Source: an uncultured Lachnospiraceae bacterium (GTDB taxonomy: Bacteria; Bacillota; Clostridia; Lachnospirales; Lachnospiraceae). From it: DNA of 64,000 nt. The notes below the pieces were generated by a model, which saw only the letters and a list, made by a program, of their open reading frames with translations, did no database searches and was not told where the DNA came from. Numbering within the stretch: the first letter of the stretch is position 1; each line of letters opens with the position of its first letter. The position numbers and the translations under genes were made by a program. The stretch is taken from assembly GCA_910577275.1 (NCBI GenBank), contig CAJTMW010000006.1:1-64000 (forward strand), read 5' to 3'. Below, piece by piece: positions 7,987 through 15,380 of this stretch.

Positions 7987-9402
7987 CTATTTCTCACATA
8001 CTTTTACCCCGTGTATCGTATCAATTACCTTCTGCTCCACATTGTCGTAGAGGTCGGGCTTCACGCCGATATACTTGCAGGCTTCATATAATACGGGAAC
8101 CACATCCTGATGGATTCCCACACAGTGATGGATGTAAGGTCCTTCCACAATCTTTGCCTCCAGCCTCGGCCAGTTCTCCACCTCAATCCAGAGATAGGTT
8201 CCCTTGGTGTAAGGCCCCTCGATTCCTTTCGCGTTTCCAAGCAGGAGAGAATACTCGCCGCCGTCGCCGTCAAACCGCGCCAGCGTAAGCTCTCCGTGCT
8301 TTGCCTCCGCTTCCACAGCCCCCGGATGGGAAAATGCCAGAGGATAGCCGATGGTGGGCTTGCAGGAAGCGCAGCTAAGAGGCCAGGGCCCGCAATGCTG
8401 CAAAAGCTCGCCGTTGTCATTGAAAGGATGACGCACCGTCCAGTCTGCAAAGAAGCTCCTGCTCTTATCCATTCCGGCGGCCTCCACCATAAGGGCGGTG
8501 ATTGCCCCGTGAATATCCGTCTCGCATACCACCGGGAATCCCTCCTCGTTGAGGAGTGCATTTGCCGCGCAGGGCATGATTCCGATTTCCGACTGAAGGG
8601 CGTTCCAGCACTGGATTGCCCCGGCGGAGCACCCGTACTTGTCGGCAAGGTTCCTGATTGCCACCTTAAGGGCAGCCACGTTAAGGAGTTCCTCGTCCTT
8701 AATTGTAATATTGAAATTCTCCCTGCAGTAAGCCACTACCTCGCTTACTTTCGCGCCCTCCTCCTTTGCCTTTTTCATCTCCTCCGTGAGCTCCGGCATG
8801 GGAATAGGCGCAAGCTGAACGTTGAATTTCTCCAAAAGCTCGCCCTCGTTGCACATGGTTGACCAGAAATCAAAGGGTCTGGGGCCAATCTGCAGGATTC
8901 TGATGCTCCTGAAAGTCTTCACCACATTGCATACCGCCAGGAATCTGTTGATTCCCTCCTCAAATTCCGCGTCCTCCAGATTGCAGTTTGTCAGATAGGT
9001 AAAAGGCACCTGAAATCTTCGAAGTACCTTTCCTGTGGCAAAAATACCGCACTGGCTGTCCCGCAGACGGATTCCCTTCTCGTCCGGGCACTCGTCCCTG
9101 GGTCCCCACAAAAGAACCGGCACGTTCATGCTCTTTGCCAGCCTTGCAACTTCATATTCCGTTCCGAAATTTCCGTGAGGGAAAAACAGGCCATCCACCT
9201 TTTCCTTTTTAAACTTTTCCTCGATTTTAATTCTGTCGCTGTCGTCATGAAGCAGGCCATCCTCCGCGATATCGTTGATATCCACAAATTGGGCCCCCAT
9301 TTTTTTCAGCTTTTCCCTTGTATAATCGGCGTACTCCACCGCCGCCGGTGCGCTGAAAATACTTCTTCTTGTCGGTGCAAAACCAAGTTTTACTGCTGCC
9401 AT
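7987..9402 (-). CDS. FucI/AraA-fold aldose-ketose isomerase family protein
   Basis: The start at 9402 is chosen because GGAGGGTAAGAAA precedes it; the product is 471 residues. It resembles the L-fucose/L-arabinose isomerase superfamily, which uses Mn2+ to interconvert aldoses and ketoses. Candidate metal ligands are E294 in CETDIHGAI, D320 in FFADWTV and a histidine in GPYIHHCVGIHQD near residue 425; H336 lies in LQHCGPWP. It is the first gene of a five-gene operon opposite a LacI regulator. Context implies it makes the ketose for the FGGY kinase. The substrate is not identifiable from sequence: D-apiose, L-fucose, D-arabinose or another rare aldose are all possible. An in-frame GTG at 9492 would add 30 unlikely residues encoded by a repeat. 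Confidence 0.8.
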   Translation of the reverse strand: MAAVKLGFAPTRRSIFSAPAAVEYADYTREKLKKMGAQFVDINDIAEDGLLHDDSDRIKIEEKFKKEKVDGLFFPHGNFGTEYEVARLAKSMNVPVLLWGPRDECPDEKGIRLRDSQCGIFATGKVLRRFQVPFTYLTNCNLEDAEFEEGINRFLAVCNVVKTFRSIRILQIGPRPFDFWSTMCNEGELLEKFNVQLAPIPMPELTEEMKKAKEEGAKVSEVVAYCRENFNITIKDEELLNVAALKVAIRNLADKYGCSAGAIQCWNALQSEIGIMPCAANALLNEEGFPVVCETDIHGAITALMVEAAGMDKSRSFFADWTVRHPFNDNGELLQHCGPWPLSCASCKPTIGYPLAFSHPGAVEAEAKHGELTLARFDGDGGEYSLLLGNAKGIEGPYTKGTYLWIEVENWPRLEAKIVEGPYIHHCVGIHQDVVPVLYEACKYIGVKPDLYDNVEQKVIDTIHGVKVCEK

Positions 9403-9426
9403 TTTCTTACCCTCCTGATTTTCATT

Positions 9427-9511
9427 GAGCAGACACATTCCATGCGAACTACAGTTCGCCAGTGTCTGCCTGGTGATAAGGAATCCTCCCACTCCGTGGG
9501 TCCCTCCTTTT
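9427..9511 (-). repeat. Composite hairpin repeat in the isomerase leader
   Basis: Two adjacent hairpins: GACCCACGGAGTGGGAGG (about 9486-9503 on the minus strand), and an outer GCAGACAC/GTGTCTGC stem enclosing GCGAAC/GTTCGC (9427-9469). The same pair of modules recurs in front of ispE (40558-40720), and one module recurs before pyrK (55019-55052), always in the orientation of the downstream gene. Here the unit sits between an upstream AAAAGGAGGG and the real ribosome binding site of the isomerase gene, as if inserted after an older one. Probably a dispersed REP-like element. Confidence 0.6.
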
Positions 9512-9523
9512 CACATTAGTTCC

Positions 9524-9613
9524 GCAAGCTCTCTTTCAGTACACCCTCATCTGGAACAATTCCCGGCCGCACATGCGTCCGCTCATTGTTCCGTGTACTG
9601 TCCGTTCGCTTGC
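9524..9613 (-). ncRNA. Structured leader element, copy A (before isomerase operon)
   Basis: Ninety bases on the minus strand form nested inverted repeats: outer GCAAGC/GCTTGC, then CAGTACAC/GTGTACTG, then GGAACAAT/ATTGTTCC around a G+C-rich centre with GCGGACGC. A 91-base relative with the same order and spacing lies at 28350-28440 in front of the beta-mannosidase gene, and both are in the sense orientation of a carbohydrate gene. The middle stem keeps pairing in both copies (A-T here, G-U there). A cis-acting RNA or a structured repeat are both possible; it matches no riboswitch class I recognise. Confidence 0.5.
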
Positions 9614-9665
9614 TGTTTTACTTGAATCAAACGTTCTTTATATAAGATAGATTATGCCATGTCCT

Positions 9666-9716
9666 ACTTTATTTCAACAAATAATAAAGTAAAATTAACT
9701 TTATTTTCACTTTATT
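9666..9716. promoter_or_regulatory. Candidate operator array between lacI and the isomerase operon
   Basis: ACTTTATT (9666-9673) is inverted at 9683-9690 as AATAAAGT, and the same octamer repeats directly at 9698-9705 and 9709-9716. The cluster overlaps where minus-strand promoter sequence for the operon (TTGAAA near 9680, CATAAT near 9657) and the upstream part of the lacI promoter would lie. It is a plausible binding site for the adjacent LacI-type protein, although it lacks the central CG of many LacI operators. Confidence 0.4.
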
Positions 9717-9718
9717 TA

Positions 9719-9746
9719 TTGCAAATATAAACTTTTTTATTATACT
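9719..9746 (+). promoter_or_regulatory. Candidate sigma-A promoter of the LacI-family gene
   Basis: TTGCAA at 9719-9724 and TATACT at 9741-9746 are separated by 16 bases, about 40 bases ahead of the start codon at 9785. Overlaps in position with the ACTTTATT boxes just upstream, so the regulator may control itself. Confidence 0.45.
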
Positions 9747-9784
9747 GATAAATAGAGATTTTTATGGGAAAGGAAAGAAAGCAA

Positions 9785-10801
9785 ATGTCTGTTACTGCGA
9801 AAGAACTGGCTAAAAGACTGGGAATATCGGCGACCGCCGTTTCCATGGCGCTGAACAACAAAGCCGGCGTCAGCACGGAAACCCGGGCAAAAATAATTAA
9901 AGCTGCGGAAGAATACGGATACGATTTTACTAAAATAAAAAGCGACCCTCTGCGCAGCGGCTCCATCTATATTATTTCCTATAAGACCCACAACGCCATC
10001 CTCTCCTATACGCCTATTTTTAACGAGCTTTATGACGGAGTGCGCGGGGAATGCCAGAAGGAAAACTTTACCGTAAAGATGATGCAGTTTTATGAGAAGG
10101 TTGACGTTCTTGAGGACTGCTTTTCCGACCTGCGCATTTCCGACTGCAAGGGCATCATTCTCATGGGAACGGAAATCCGCCAGGAAGCCTGTCAGCGCTT
10201 TCTCTCCCTTGGCTATCCCACGATTCTGCTGGACACCTATTTTGATTCCCTTGACTGCACCAGCGTCCTGATTAATAACTCCCAGGGGGCCTATCTTGCG
10301 GCAAACTATCTTATCGGCATTACCGGCAGACAGCCCGGCTACCTGCAGTCAAGCTATTCCATCCCAAACTTCATCCAGAGACAGGAGGGATATTTTAAGG
10401 CAATAAAGGAAAACGGGATGTCCCCGTCCCGCTCCGTCGTCCACAGGCTGTCCCCGTCCATTGAGGCCGCCATGGCGGATATGCTGGAAATCATCGACAG
10501 GAACGACACCCTTGCCGGATGCTACCTTGCCGACAACGACATGATTGCCATCGGAGCCATGAAAGCCCTCATGCTCCGCGGCTATAAGGTTCCCGAAGAT
10601 ATCTCCATTATCGGCTTTGACAATATCTCCGAGAGCAAAATCGTGGAACCGTCCCTGACCACAATGGACGTGCCCCGCCATTATATAGGGAAAACCGCCG
10701 CCAAGCTGCTGATAGAGCAGATTGACTCGAAGGTGGCTCATACCTCGAAGGTGGAAATTGCGGCAAGGCTTGTGAAGAGGTTTTCGGTGATGGGGGTGTA
10801 G
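9785..10801 (+). CDS. LacI-family transcriptional regulator
   Basis: The second ATG (9785) is preferred because AAAGGAAAG sits ahead of it; the product is 338 residues. The N-terminal helix-turn-helix reads TAKELAKRLGISATAVSMAL and is followed by the LacI hinge-type segment and a periplasmic-binding-protein-like sugar sensor domain that ends with PEDISIIGFDNI and a TTMDVP motif. It is transcribed divergently from the isomerase operon across about 380 bases with candidate operators, so it most likely represses that operon in the absence of the sugar or a phosphorylated intermediate. The ligand is unknown. It converges with the AAA-ATPase gene downstream, with only 13 bases between stops. Confidence 0.9.
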   Translation: MSVTAKELAKRLGISATAVSMALNNKAGVSTETRAKIIKAAEEYGYDFTKIKSDPLRSGSIYIISYKTHNAILSYTPIFNELYDGVRGECQKENFTVKMMQFYEKVDVLEDCFSDLRISDCKGIILMGTEIRQEACQRFLSLGYPTILLDTYFDSLDCTSVLINNSQGAYLAANYLIGITGRQPGYLQSSYSIPNFIQRQEGYFKAIKENGMSPSRSVVHRLSPSIEAAMADMLEIIDRNDTLAGCYLADNDMIAIGAMKALMLRGYKVPEDISIIGFDNISESKIVEPSLTTMDVPRHYIGKTAAKLLIEQIDSKVAHTSKVEIAARLVKRFSVMGV

Positions 10802-10814
10802 CTTTGGGGACTTT

Positions 10815-12404
10815 TCATGAAAGCTCCTTATTATAGCTTTTTATTATGCATTCATGCCTTTTATCTTTTTTATTATAATTTATCCCCACTAATAAGATAT
10901 CTCCCGCATATTGTTCCAGAGCGCCTGTATATCTTCTTTCCTCAATCTGGCTGATTGCGCCCTGTGCCTCCCCATCCCACTTAAGTTCTACAATCATTGC
11001 CGGCTTATCCGTATGCCTTTCAGGCAAAAACACAATATCCGCAAATCCCTTACCCGTCGGCAGCTCTCTTATCAGAATATAATCCTTACGGGCGACATAA
11101 TAAGCAATCGTAATAACACAGCTTAAAGCGTTTTCATTATTGTAGGAAAGCACCGATGTGTTTGCCAGATGAACCTCGTCAATCCCTTTTGCCACAGCTT
11201 CCGCATTTCCCTGCAATGTGGCTGCCAATAAGTCTTCTGACGCCTGCAGCGCCGTCGAAATTCCTTCCCATCCGCTGTTCTCTACTGCATTTTTAAATTC
11301 GTCAGCAACCTCCTGATTGGGAATATATACTTCCTTTCTCCCAGAATCATACGCCAGATATCCAAGATGGACAAGCAGCGTCAGAACATCATCTTTACTC
11401 TTGATGCTTGACATATCATTCTGAAATGTTCTGGTGTTAATCCTGCATGTTTCCCCGCCCAGCATAGATATAATCGCGTCCCTTAAACCGTCCTGATTTA
11501 AGCCGATATAATATTTCAAAGACTCATAAGTTTCCGTCTCTGTCCAGTAATCGCCAAATTCTTCATTACAGATTGCCTGCACAACGGAATTTGGACTGTA
11601 CACTGATTTCACCCTGCTGAAAGAATAACCGTCATACCACTTTTTGGCGTCTTCAAAATTCATTCCGTATTTTTGACAGAGAGTTTTTACCTCGCTTTCC
11701 GTAAATCCCGTGTATTCCGCCAGCTTTTTGGGATGAAGCATCGTATATTCCCTGAAATCAGTCAGGGCAGATTGTGTTCCGTATTTCTTAATCGGTAGAA
11801 TTCCTGTCATATATGCAGCTTCAATCATTTTATCTGTCAGACTGCTTTTAAATAATCCCCGAAGCAGTTGAAGATATTCTTTCTGTAAATCTGTATCGTC
11901 TTTTGCTTCTCTGAACAAAGCGTCCCATTCGTCTATAATAATAATGAATTTATGCCCCGTCATTTCGGCAACTTTGGCAAGTACTACCGGTAATGAAGTT
12001 TCTTTTTCTCCTGCCGTATAGGCACTGCACAATTCCTCTATCACCTGTTCCTGAAGATAGCAAACCACATTTTTTATATTTTTGACGGTCGAGATAAACC
12101 AAGTGATATCCAGATAAATCACATCAAATTGATTCAGGAAATTCTCAAACATGGAATCGTCAGCAATTTTTAAATCACAAAACAAATCTCTCGAATCACA
12201 GCTTTTATCGTAATAAGCGCATAACATTTGTGTGGCAAAAGACTTGCCAAACCGCCTCGGCCTGCTGACACACGTAAGCTTATCTTTTGTTCCAAGCGTG
12301 CTGTTGATAAAGGAAATCAAACCGGTCTTATCTACGTAAAGTCCTTTCCGTACCGACTGAAAGCCTGCATTTCCAATATTCAGATACATTCCCATGCTAT
12401 TCAC
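10815..12404 (-). CDS. AAA-ATPase_like / PD-(D/E)XK nuclease superfamily protein (copy 1)
   Basis: The 529-residue protein belongs to the AAA-ATPase_like (PF09820) plus PDDEXK_9 (PF08011) family, abundant in gut anaerobes and of unknown role. The nucleotide site is the family variant SRPRRFGKSFATQML, with Walker B HKFIIIIDEWDALF. The C-terminal nuclease-like core reads GFADIVFLPERHTDKPAMIVELKWD, with the D, E and K expected for PD-(D/E)XK. No partner gene is adjacent. A second member (about 565 residues) is at 59823-61520. Start may be GTG at 12404 or ATG at 12395. A role in defence or mobile DNA is speculated for the family but not shown. Confidence 0.85.
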   Translation of the reverse strand: MNSMGMYLNIGNAGFQSVRKGLYVDKTGLISFINSTLGTKDKLTCVSRPRRFGKSFATQMLCAYYDKSCDSRDLFCDLKIADDSMFENFLNQFDVIYLDITWFISTVKNIKNVVCYLQEQVIEELCSAYTAGEKETSLPVVLAKVAEMTGHKFIIIIDEWDALFREAKDDTDLQKEYLQLLRGLFKSSLTDKMIEAAYMTGILPIKKYGTQSALTDFREYTMLHPKKLAEYTGFTESEVKTLCQKYGMNFEDAKKWYDGYSFSRVKSVYSPNSVVQAICNEEFGDYWTETETYESLKYYIGLNQDGLRDAIISMLGGETCRINTRTFQNDMSSIKSKDDVLTLLVHLGYLAYDSGRKEVYIPNQEVADEFKNAVENSGWEGISTALQASEDLLAATLQGNAEAVAKGIDEVHLANTSVLSYNNENALSCVITIAYYVARKDYILIRELPTGKGFADIVFLPERHTDKPAMIVELKWDGEAQGAISQIEERRYTGALEQYAGDILLVGINYNKKDKRHECIIKSYNKELS

Positions 12405-12597
12405 CTGTTCCTTCCTGAAATTGCAAACATGACTCTTCTTTTTTCAGGTTTAAATCCATGTTAAACTGAATTATACTTAATATTACCGTATGAATCGGTT
12501 AAATGCAATGAAGACTTCTTCCCGAAAATTCTTTACAGTAATTTTATTGTAGAATTCGAAAATGCAATAAAATATGTTCCCTAACCGGTAAATTTTT

Positions 12598-12618
12598 CGG
12601 CGGCCATAACGGCCGCCG
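12598..12618. repeat. G+C-rich hairpin between two minus-strand genes
   Basis: CGGCGGCC pairs with GGCCGCCG around ATAAC, followed on the plus strand by ATTTT. It lies downstream of the aldo/keto reductase gene and upstream of the AAA-ATPase gene. The T-run is on the wrong side for termination of the reductase transcript, so a repeat-type or bidirectional role is possible. The rest of 12405-12655 is A+T-rich with no recognisable gene. Confidence 0.4.
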
Positions 12619-12655
12619 ATTTTAAAAAATTCCATCATTCAATTCTCATCCATCA

Positions 12656-13801
12656 TTACCGGAACAGCTCCGCCGCCTTTTTCATGCGCTCCGCAATCTT
12701 CACCCCGAACGGACACCGCCCCTCGCAGCTTTTACAGCCGATACATTCGTCGGCATGGTGCTCCAGCGCAAGATAATGCTCCCGCACCGTGGCAGGAACC
12801 TCCTCCTGCATGGTGGCAAGGTCATAATACTTGTTTACCATTGCAATATCGATTCCCACAGAGCAGGGTTTACAGTGCCCGCAATAGGTACACTCGCCCT
12901 GTCCGAAGGTGTTGCGGGGTGCTTTTGCCAGCACGGAGGCATAGTCCTTCTCCTCGTCAGTCGCGTCCTCATATGCCGCGGCGGCCTCCACATGCTCAGG
13001 AGTATCGTACCCGGCCATAACTGCCGCAACCGCCGGGCGGGTCAGGCAGTAATGAATACACTGTACCGGCGTTAAGGCAACGCCAAAGGGAGAGCGCGCC
13101 GCATCAAAGAGCCGGCCCCCTGCATAGGGCTTCATAACGGTCAGGCCCACATCGCTTTGCTCGCACAGGCGGTAAAGCTCCCTTCTCGCCGGGTCAATGC
13201 CGCCAAGCCCTTCCCGGTATTCCTCCACAAAATAATCGTCTATATTTTCCGTAGGCGGAAGCAGGTCAAAGGCCGGATTGATGCTGAAAAGTATCATTTC
13301 CACCAGACCGCTTTCCGCCGCCTTTTTCGCCATCGCCGGATTGTGGGTGCTCATACCGATATGGCGGATTTTTCCGCTTGCTTTCAGCTCTTTTACATAC
13401 GCTATGTACGGCCCGTTCATAAGCGTATCCCAGTCGGATTCCTGGTCTACAAAGTGAATCATGCCCAGGTCGATATAGTCTGTCTGCAGGCGCGTCAGCA
13501 AGTCTTCAAACGCTGCCCGGCACTTATCCACCTCACGGGTGCGGGCATACTGGCCGTCCTGCCAGGTAGAGCCGATATGTCCCTGAATATACCAGCGTTC
13601 CCGCCTGCCGGCCAAAGCCTTTCCGATATTGCTCCGTACATTCGGCTCGGACATCCAGCAGTCCAGAATATTAATTCCCAGCTCATCGGCGCGGTCAATA
13701 ATGGCCTTGCACTCCTCATAATTATGGCGTTCCAGCCACTCCGCTCCCAGGCCGATTTCGCTGACCATCAGATTTGTTTTACCAAGACGTCTATATTGCA
13801 T
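12656..13801 (-). CDS. Aldo/keto reductase with C-terminal 4Fe-4S ferredoxin domain
   Basis: The start at 13801 is chosen for GGGAAGGGAGA ahead of it; the product is 381 residues. The N-terminal about 270 residues form the aldo/keto reductase barrel (MQYRRLGKTNLMVSEIGLG, IDLGMIHFVD, KIRHIGMSTHN). The C-terminal part has two cysteine clusters, CTYCGHCKPCSVGID and CIGCKSCEGRCPFG, typical of ferredoxin-linked members of this family. Such fusions are common in Clostridia; physiological substrates are mostly unknown. It stands alone, with no evident operon partner. Redox chemistry with electrons passed through the clusters is family-level knowledge. Confidence 0.88.
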   Translation of the reverse strand: MQYRRLGKTNLMVSEIGLGAEWLERHNYEECKAIIDRADELGINILDCWMSEPNVRSNIGKALAGRRERWYIQGHIGSTWQDGQYARTREVDKCRAAFEDLLTRLQTDYIDLGMIHFVDQESDWDTLMNGPYIAYVKELKASGKIRHIGMSTHNPAMAKKAAESGLVEMILFSINPAFDLLPPTENIDDYFVEEYREGLGGIDPARRELYRLCEQSDVGLTVMKPYAGGRLFDAARSPFGVALTPVQCIHYCLTRPAVAAVMAGYDTPEHVEAAAAYEDATDEEKDYASVLAKAPRNTFGQGECTYCGHCKPCSVGIDIAMVNKYYDLATMQEEVPATVREHYLALEHHADECIGCKSCEGRCPFGVKIAERMKKAAELFR

Positions 13802-13859
13802 AGCAATCTCCCTTCCCCGCCGGGTTGGCGGCACAAATAGTAATGAACTGATATGAATA

Positions 13860-14042
13860 TTATTTTACATCAAATGCCTGCGCTTTGAAAGGAAATTCAT
13901 CATACATCGCATCAATCGGAATCAGAATCAGCTTTTCCTCCGGTTTTACAGCAAAGCCCGACCGGCTCATAAAGCCATATTTATAACACTCGAAGCCTGC
14001 TTCTCCCTCTGCCCTGTTCTGCCCAGAAACCTCATTTTCCAC
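13860..14042 (-). CDS. Small hypothetical or gene remnant
   Basis: A 60-codon frame starting with GTG, preceded at a distance by GGGAAGGGGGTG. The product is rich in charged and aromatic residues (GFECYKYGFMSRSGFAV ... LILIPIDAMYDEFPF) and reads like the C-terminal part of a larger soluble protein rather than a complete domain. I do not recognise it. It precedes the aldo/keto reductase gene in the same orientation by 58 bases. A degraded fragment is as likely as a real small protein. Confidence 0.3.
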   Translation of the reverse strand: MENEVSGQNRAEGEAGFECYKYGFMSRSGFAVKPEEKLILIPIDAMYDEFPFKAQAFDVK

Positions 14043-14250
14043 CCCCTTCCCTGAAACCGTCCCTCTGTCACAGACCGGTTTTGTTCGAGTAATCAGGCTG
14101 ACTGTGCGGTAATTTATGCATCATTATAGATTTTTCGGAGCTGCCGCTAAAAAGGAGGAATTAATCCTGAAACTTGCCAGACGCATGTCGGAATGGTAAG
14201 ATGGATAAACAGATAAACCTCGGAATTTGTAAAGGAGTGAATACTGCGCT
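14043..14250. other. Region upstream of chromate transporter genes
   Basis: Contains a 27-codon plus-strand frame from 14117 (MHHYRFFGAAAKKEELILK...) with no recognised relative, and an AAAGGAG 13 bases before the GTG of the first transporter half. No clear promoter or operator pair was found. LysR genes often precede such transporters in this family of bacteria, but none is here. Confidence 0.25.
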
Positions 14251-14820
14251 GTGTTACTTGATTTATTTTTATCATTTGCAAAAATCGGACTGTTTACCTT
14301 TGGCGGCGGATATGCAATGATTTCACTGATTGAAAACGTCTGCGTGGAAAGAAAGCAGTGGATTACCCATGACGATATGATGAATATGACGGTTATTGCA
14401 GAATCCACTCCGGGGCCGATAGCCATCAACTGTGCCACCTTTGTGGGATACCGGCAGAAAGGAATTGCCGGCGCTGTGGCCGCGACGTTCGGGATGGTTC
14501 TTCCGTCCTTCTGCATCATTTTTCTGATTTCAAAGTTTTTTGACCGCTTTCTGGAAATTAAATGGATTGCCCACGCATTTCAGGGGATTAAGTGCGCTGT
14601 CGGGATTCTGATTCTTGACGCCGCTTTCAAAATGATTTCAAAAATGCAGAAAAGCATAATGTCCCGTGTCATCATGGTCTGTTCCTTTGTCGCTATGCTG
14701 GCCGTTAATATATTTTCCCTGCGCATATCGTCAATCGTCCTGATGCTGACCGCTGCCCTTATAGGTATTACCGTTTTCCTGATAAAAGAAAAAAACGCAG
14801 ACGGAGGTGTGGAAAAATGA
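14251..14820 (+). CDS. Chromate transporter, first half (short CHR family)
   Basis: The 189-residue membrane protein is one half of a two-gene chromate ion transporter (CHR family, PF02417). Signature features are LSFAKIGLFTFGGGYAMISLIE near the N-terminus and STPGPIAINCATFVGYRQKGIAGA, followed by repeated hydrophobic helices. In short-chain CHR systems the two homologous halves are separate genes and assemble into an antiporter for chromate or sulfate-like anions; in gut anaerobes the physiological ion is uncertain. It overlaps the next gene by four bases (ATGA). The start is a GTG with a rather long spacer to its AAGGAG. Confidence 0.88.
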   Translation: MLLDLFLSFAKIGLFTFGGGYAMISLIENVCVERKQWITHDDMMNMTVIAESTPGPIAINCATFVGYRQKGIAGAVAATFGMVLPSFCIIFLISKFFDRFLEIKWIAHAFQGIKCAVGILILDAAFKMISKMQKSIMSRVIMVCSFVAMLAVNIFSLRISSIVLMLTAALIGITVFLIKEKNADGGVEK

Positions 14821-15377
14821 TTTATTCGGATTTGTTCTTTGGTTTTCTTAAAGTCGGATTATTTGCTTTCGGTGGGGCCTACGGGGCGATTCCGCTTATC
14901 CGGGACGTGGTTTTATCCTACGGATGGCTGGATGATGAAATGCTGACCTACATCATCGCCGTCAGCGAAAGCACGCCGGGTCCGATTATGGTGAACCTGG
15001 CAACCTACGTGGGAAGCTCCCGGGCCGGTCTGCCCGGTTCTGTTATCGCCACATTCGCCGTTGTCCTTCCGGCGTTTATCATAATCCTGCTCGTCATGGA
15101 ATTGTTGAAAACCGTACTGACAAACCCGTATGTGCAGGCCGCTTTACGGGGGCTGAAGCCCTGTATCGTGGGGATTGTCCTTGCCACAGGCGCATTTATG
15201 ATTCTGAAAAACTGCTTTTTTTCTTTGAATGACCTTGCCATCAATATGAAAGCGGTCATTTTGACGGTATTTCTGTCCTCAATATATTTCGGGGCAAGAA
15301 AAATAAGCAAACCCGGCATATCTCCGATTATGCTTATTTTGCTCTCGGCAGTAAGCGGCATAATTGTGTATGTATAA
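14817..15377 (+). CDS. Chromate transporter, second half (short CHR family)
   Basis: At 186 residues it is homologous to the preceding protein: GFLKVGLFAFGGAYGAIPLIRDVV and STPGPIMVNLATYVGSSRAGLPG match the same motifs. The four-base overlap supports co-translation and hetero-oligomer formation. Codons in the stretch 15135-15167 reappear almost unchanged at 21845-21877, outside any chromate gene. It converges with the GPH transporter gene, with only three bases between the stops and no terminator hairpin visible. Confidence 0.88.
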   Translation: MIYSDLFFGFLKVGLFAFGGAYGAIPLIRDVVLSYGWLDDEMLTYIIAVSESTPGPIMVNLATYVGSSRAGLPGSVIATFAVVLPAFIIILLVMELLKTVLTNPYVQAALRGLKPCIVGIVLATGAFMILKNCFFSLNDLAINMKAVILTVFLSSIYFGARKISKPGISPIMLILLSAVSGIIVYV

Positions 15378-15380
15378 TTT

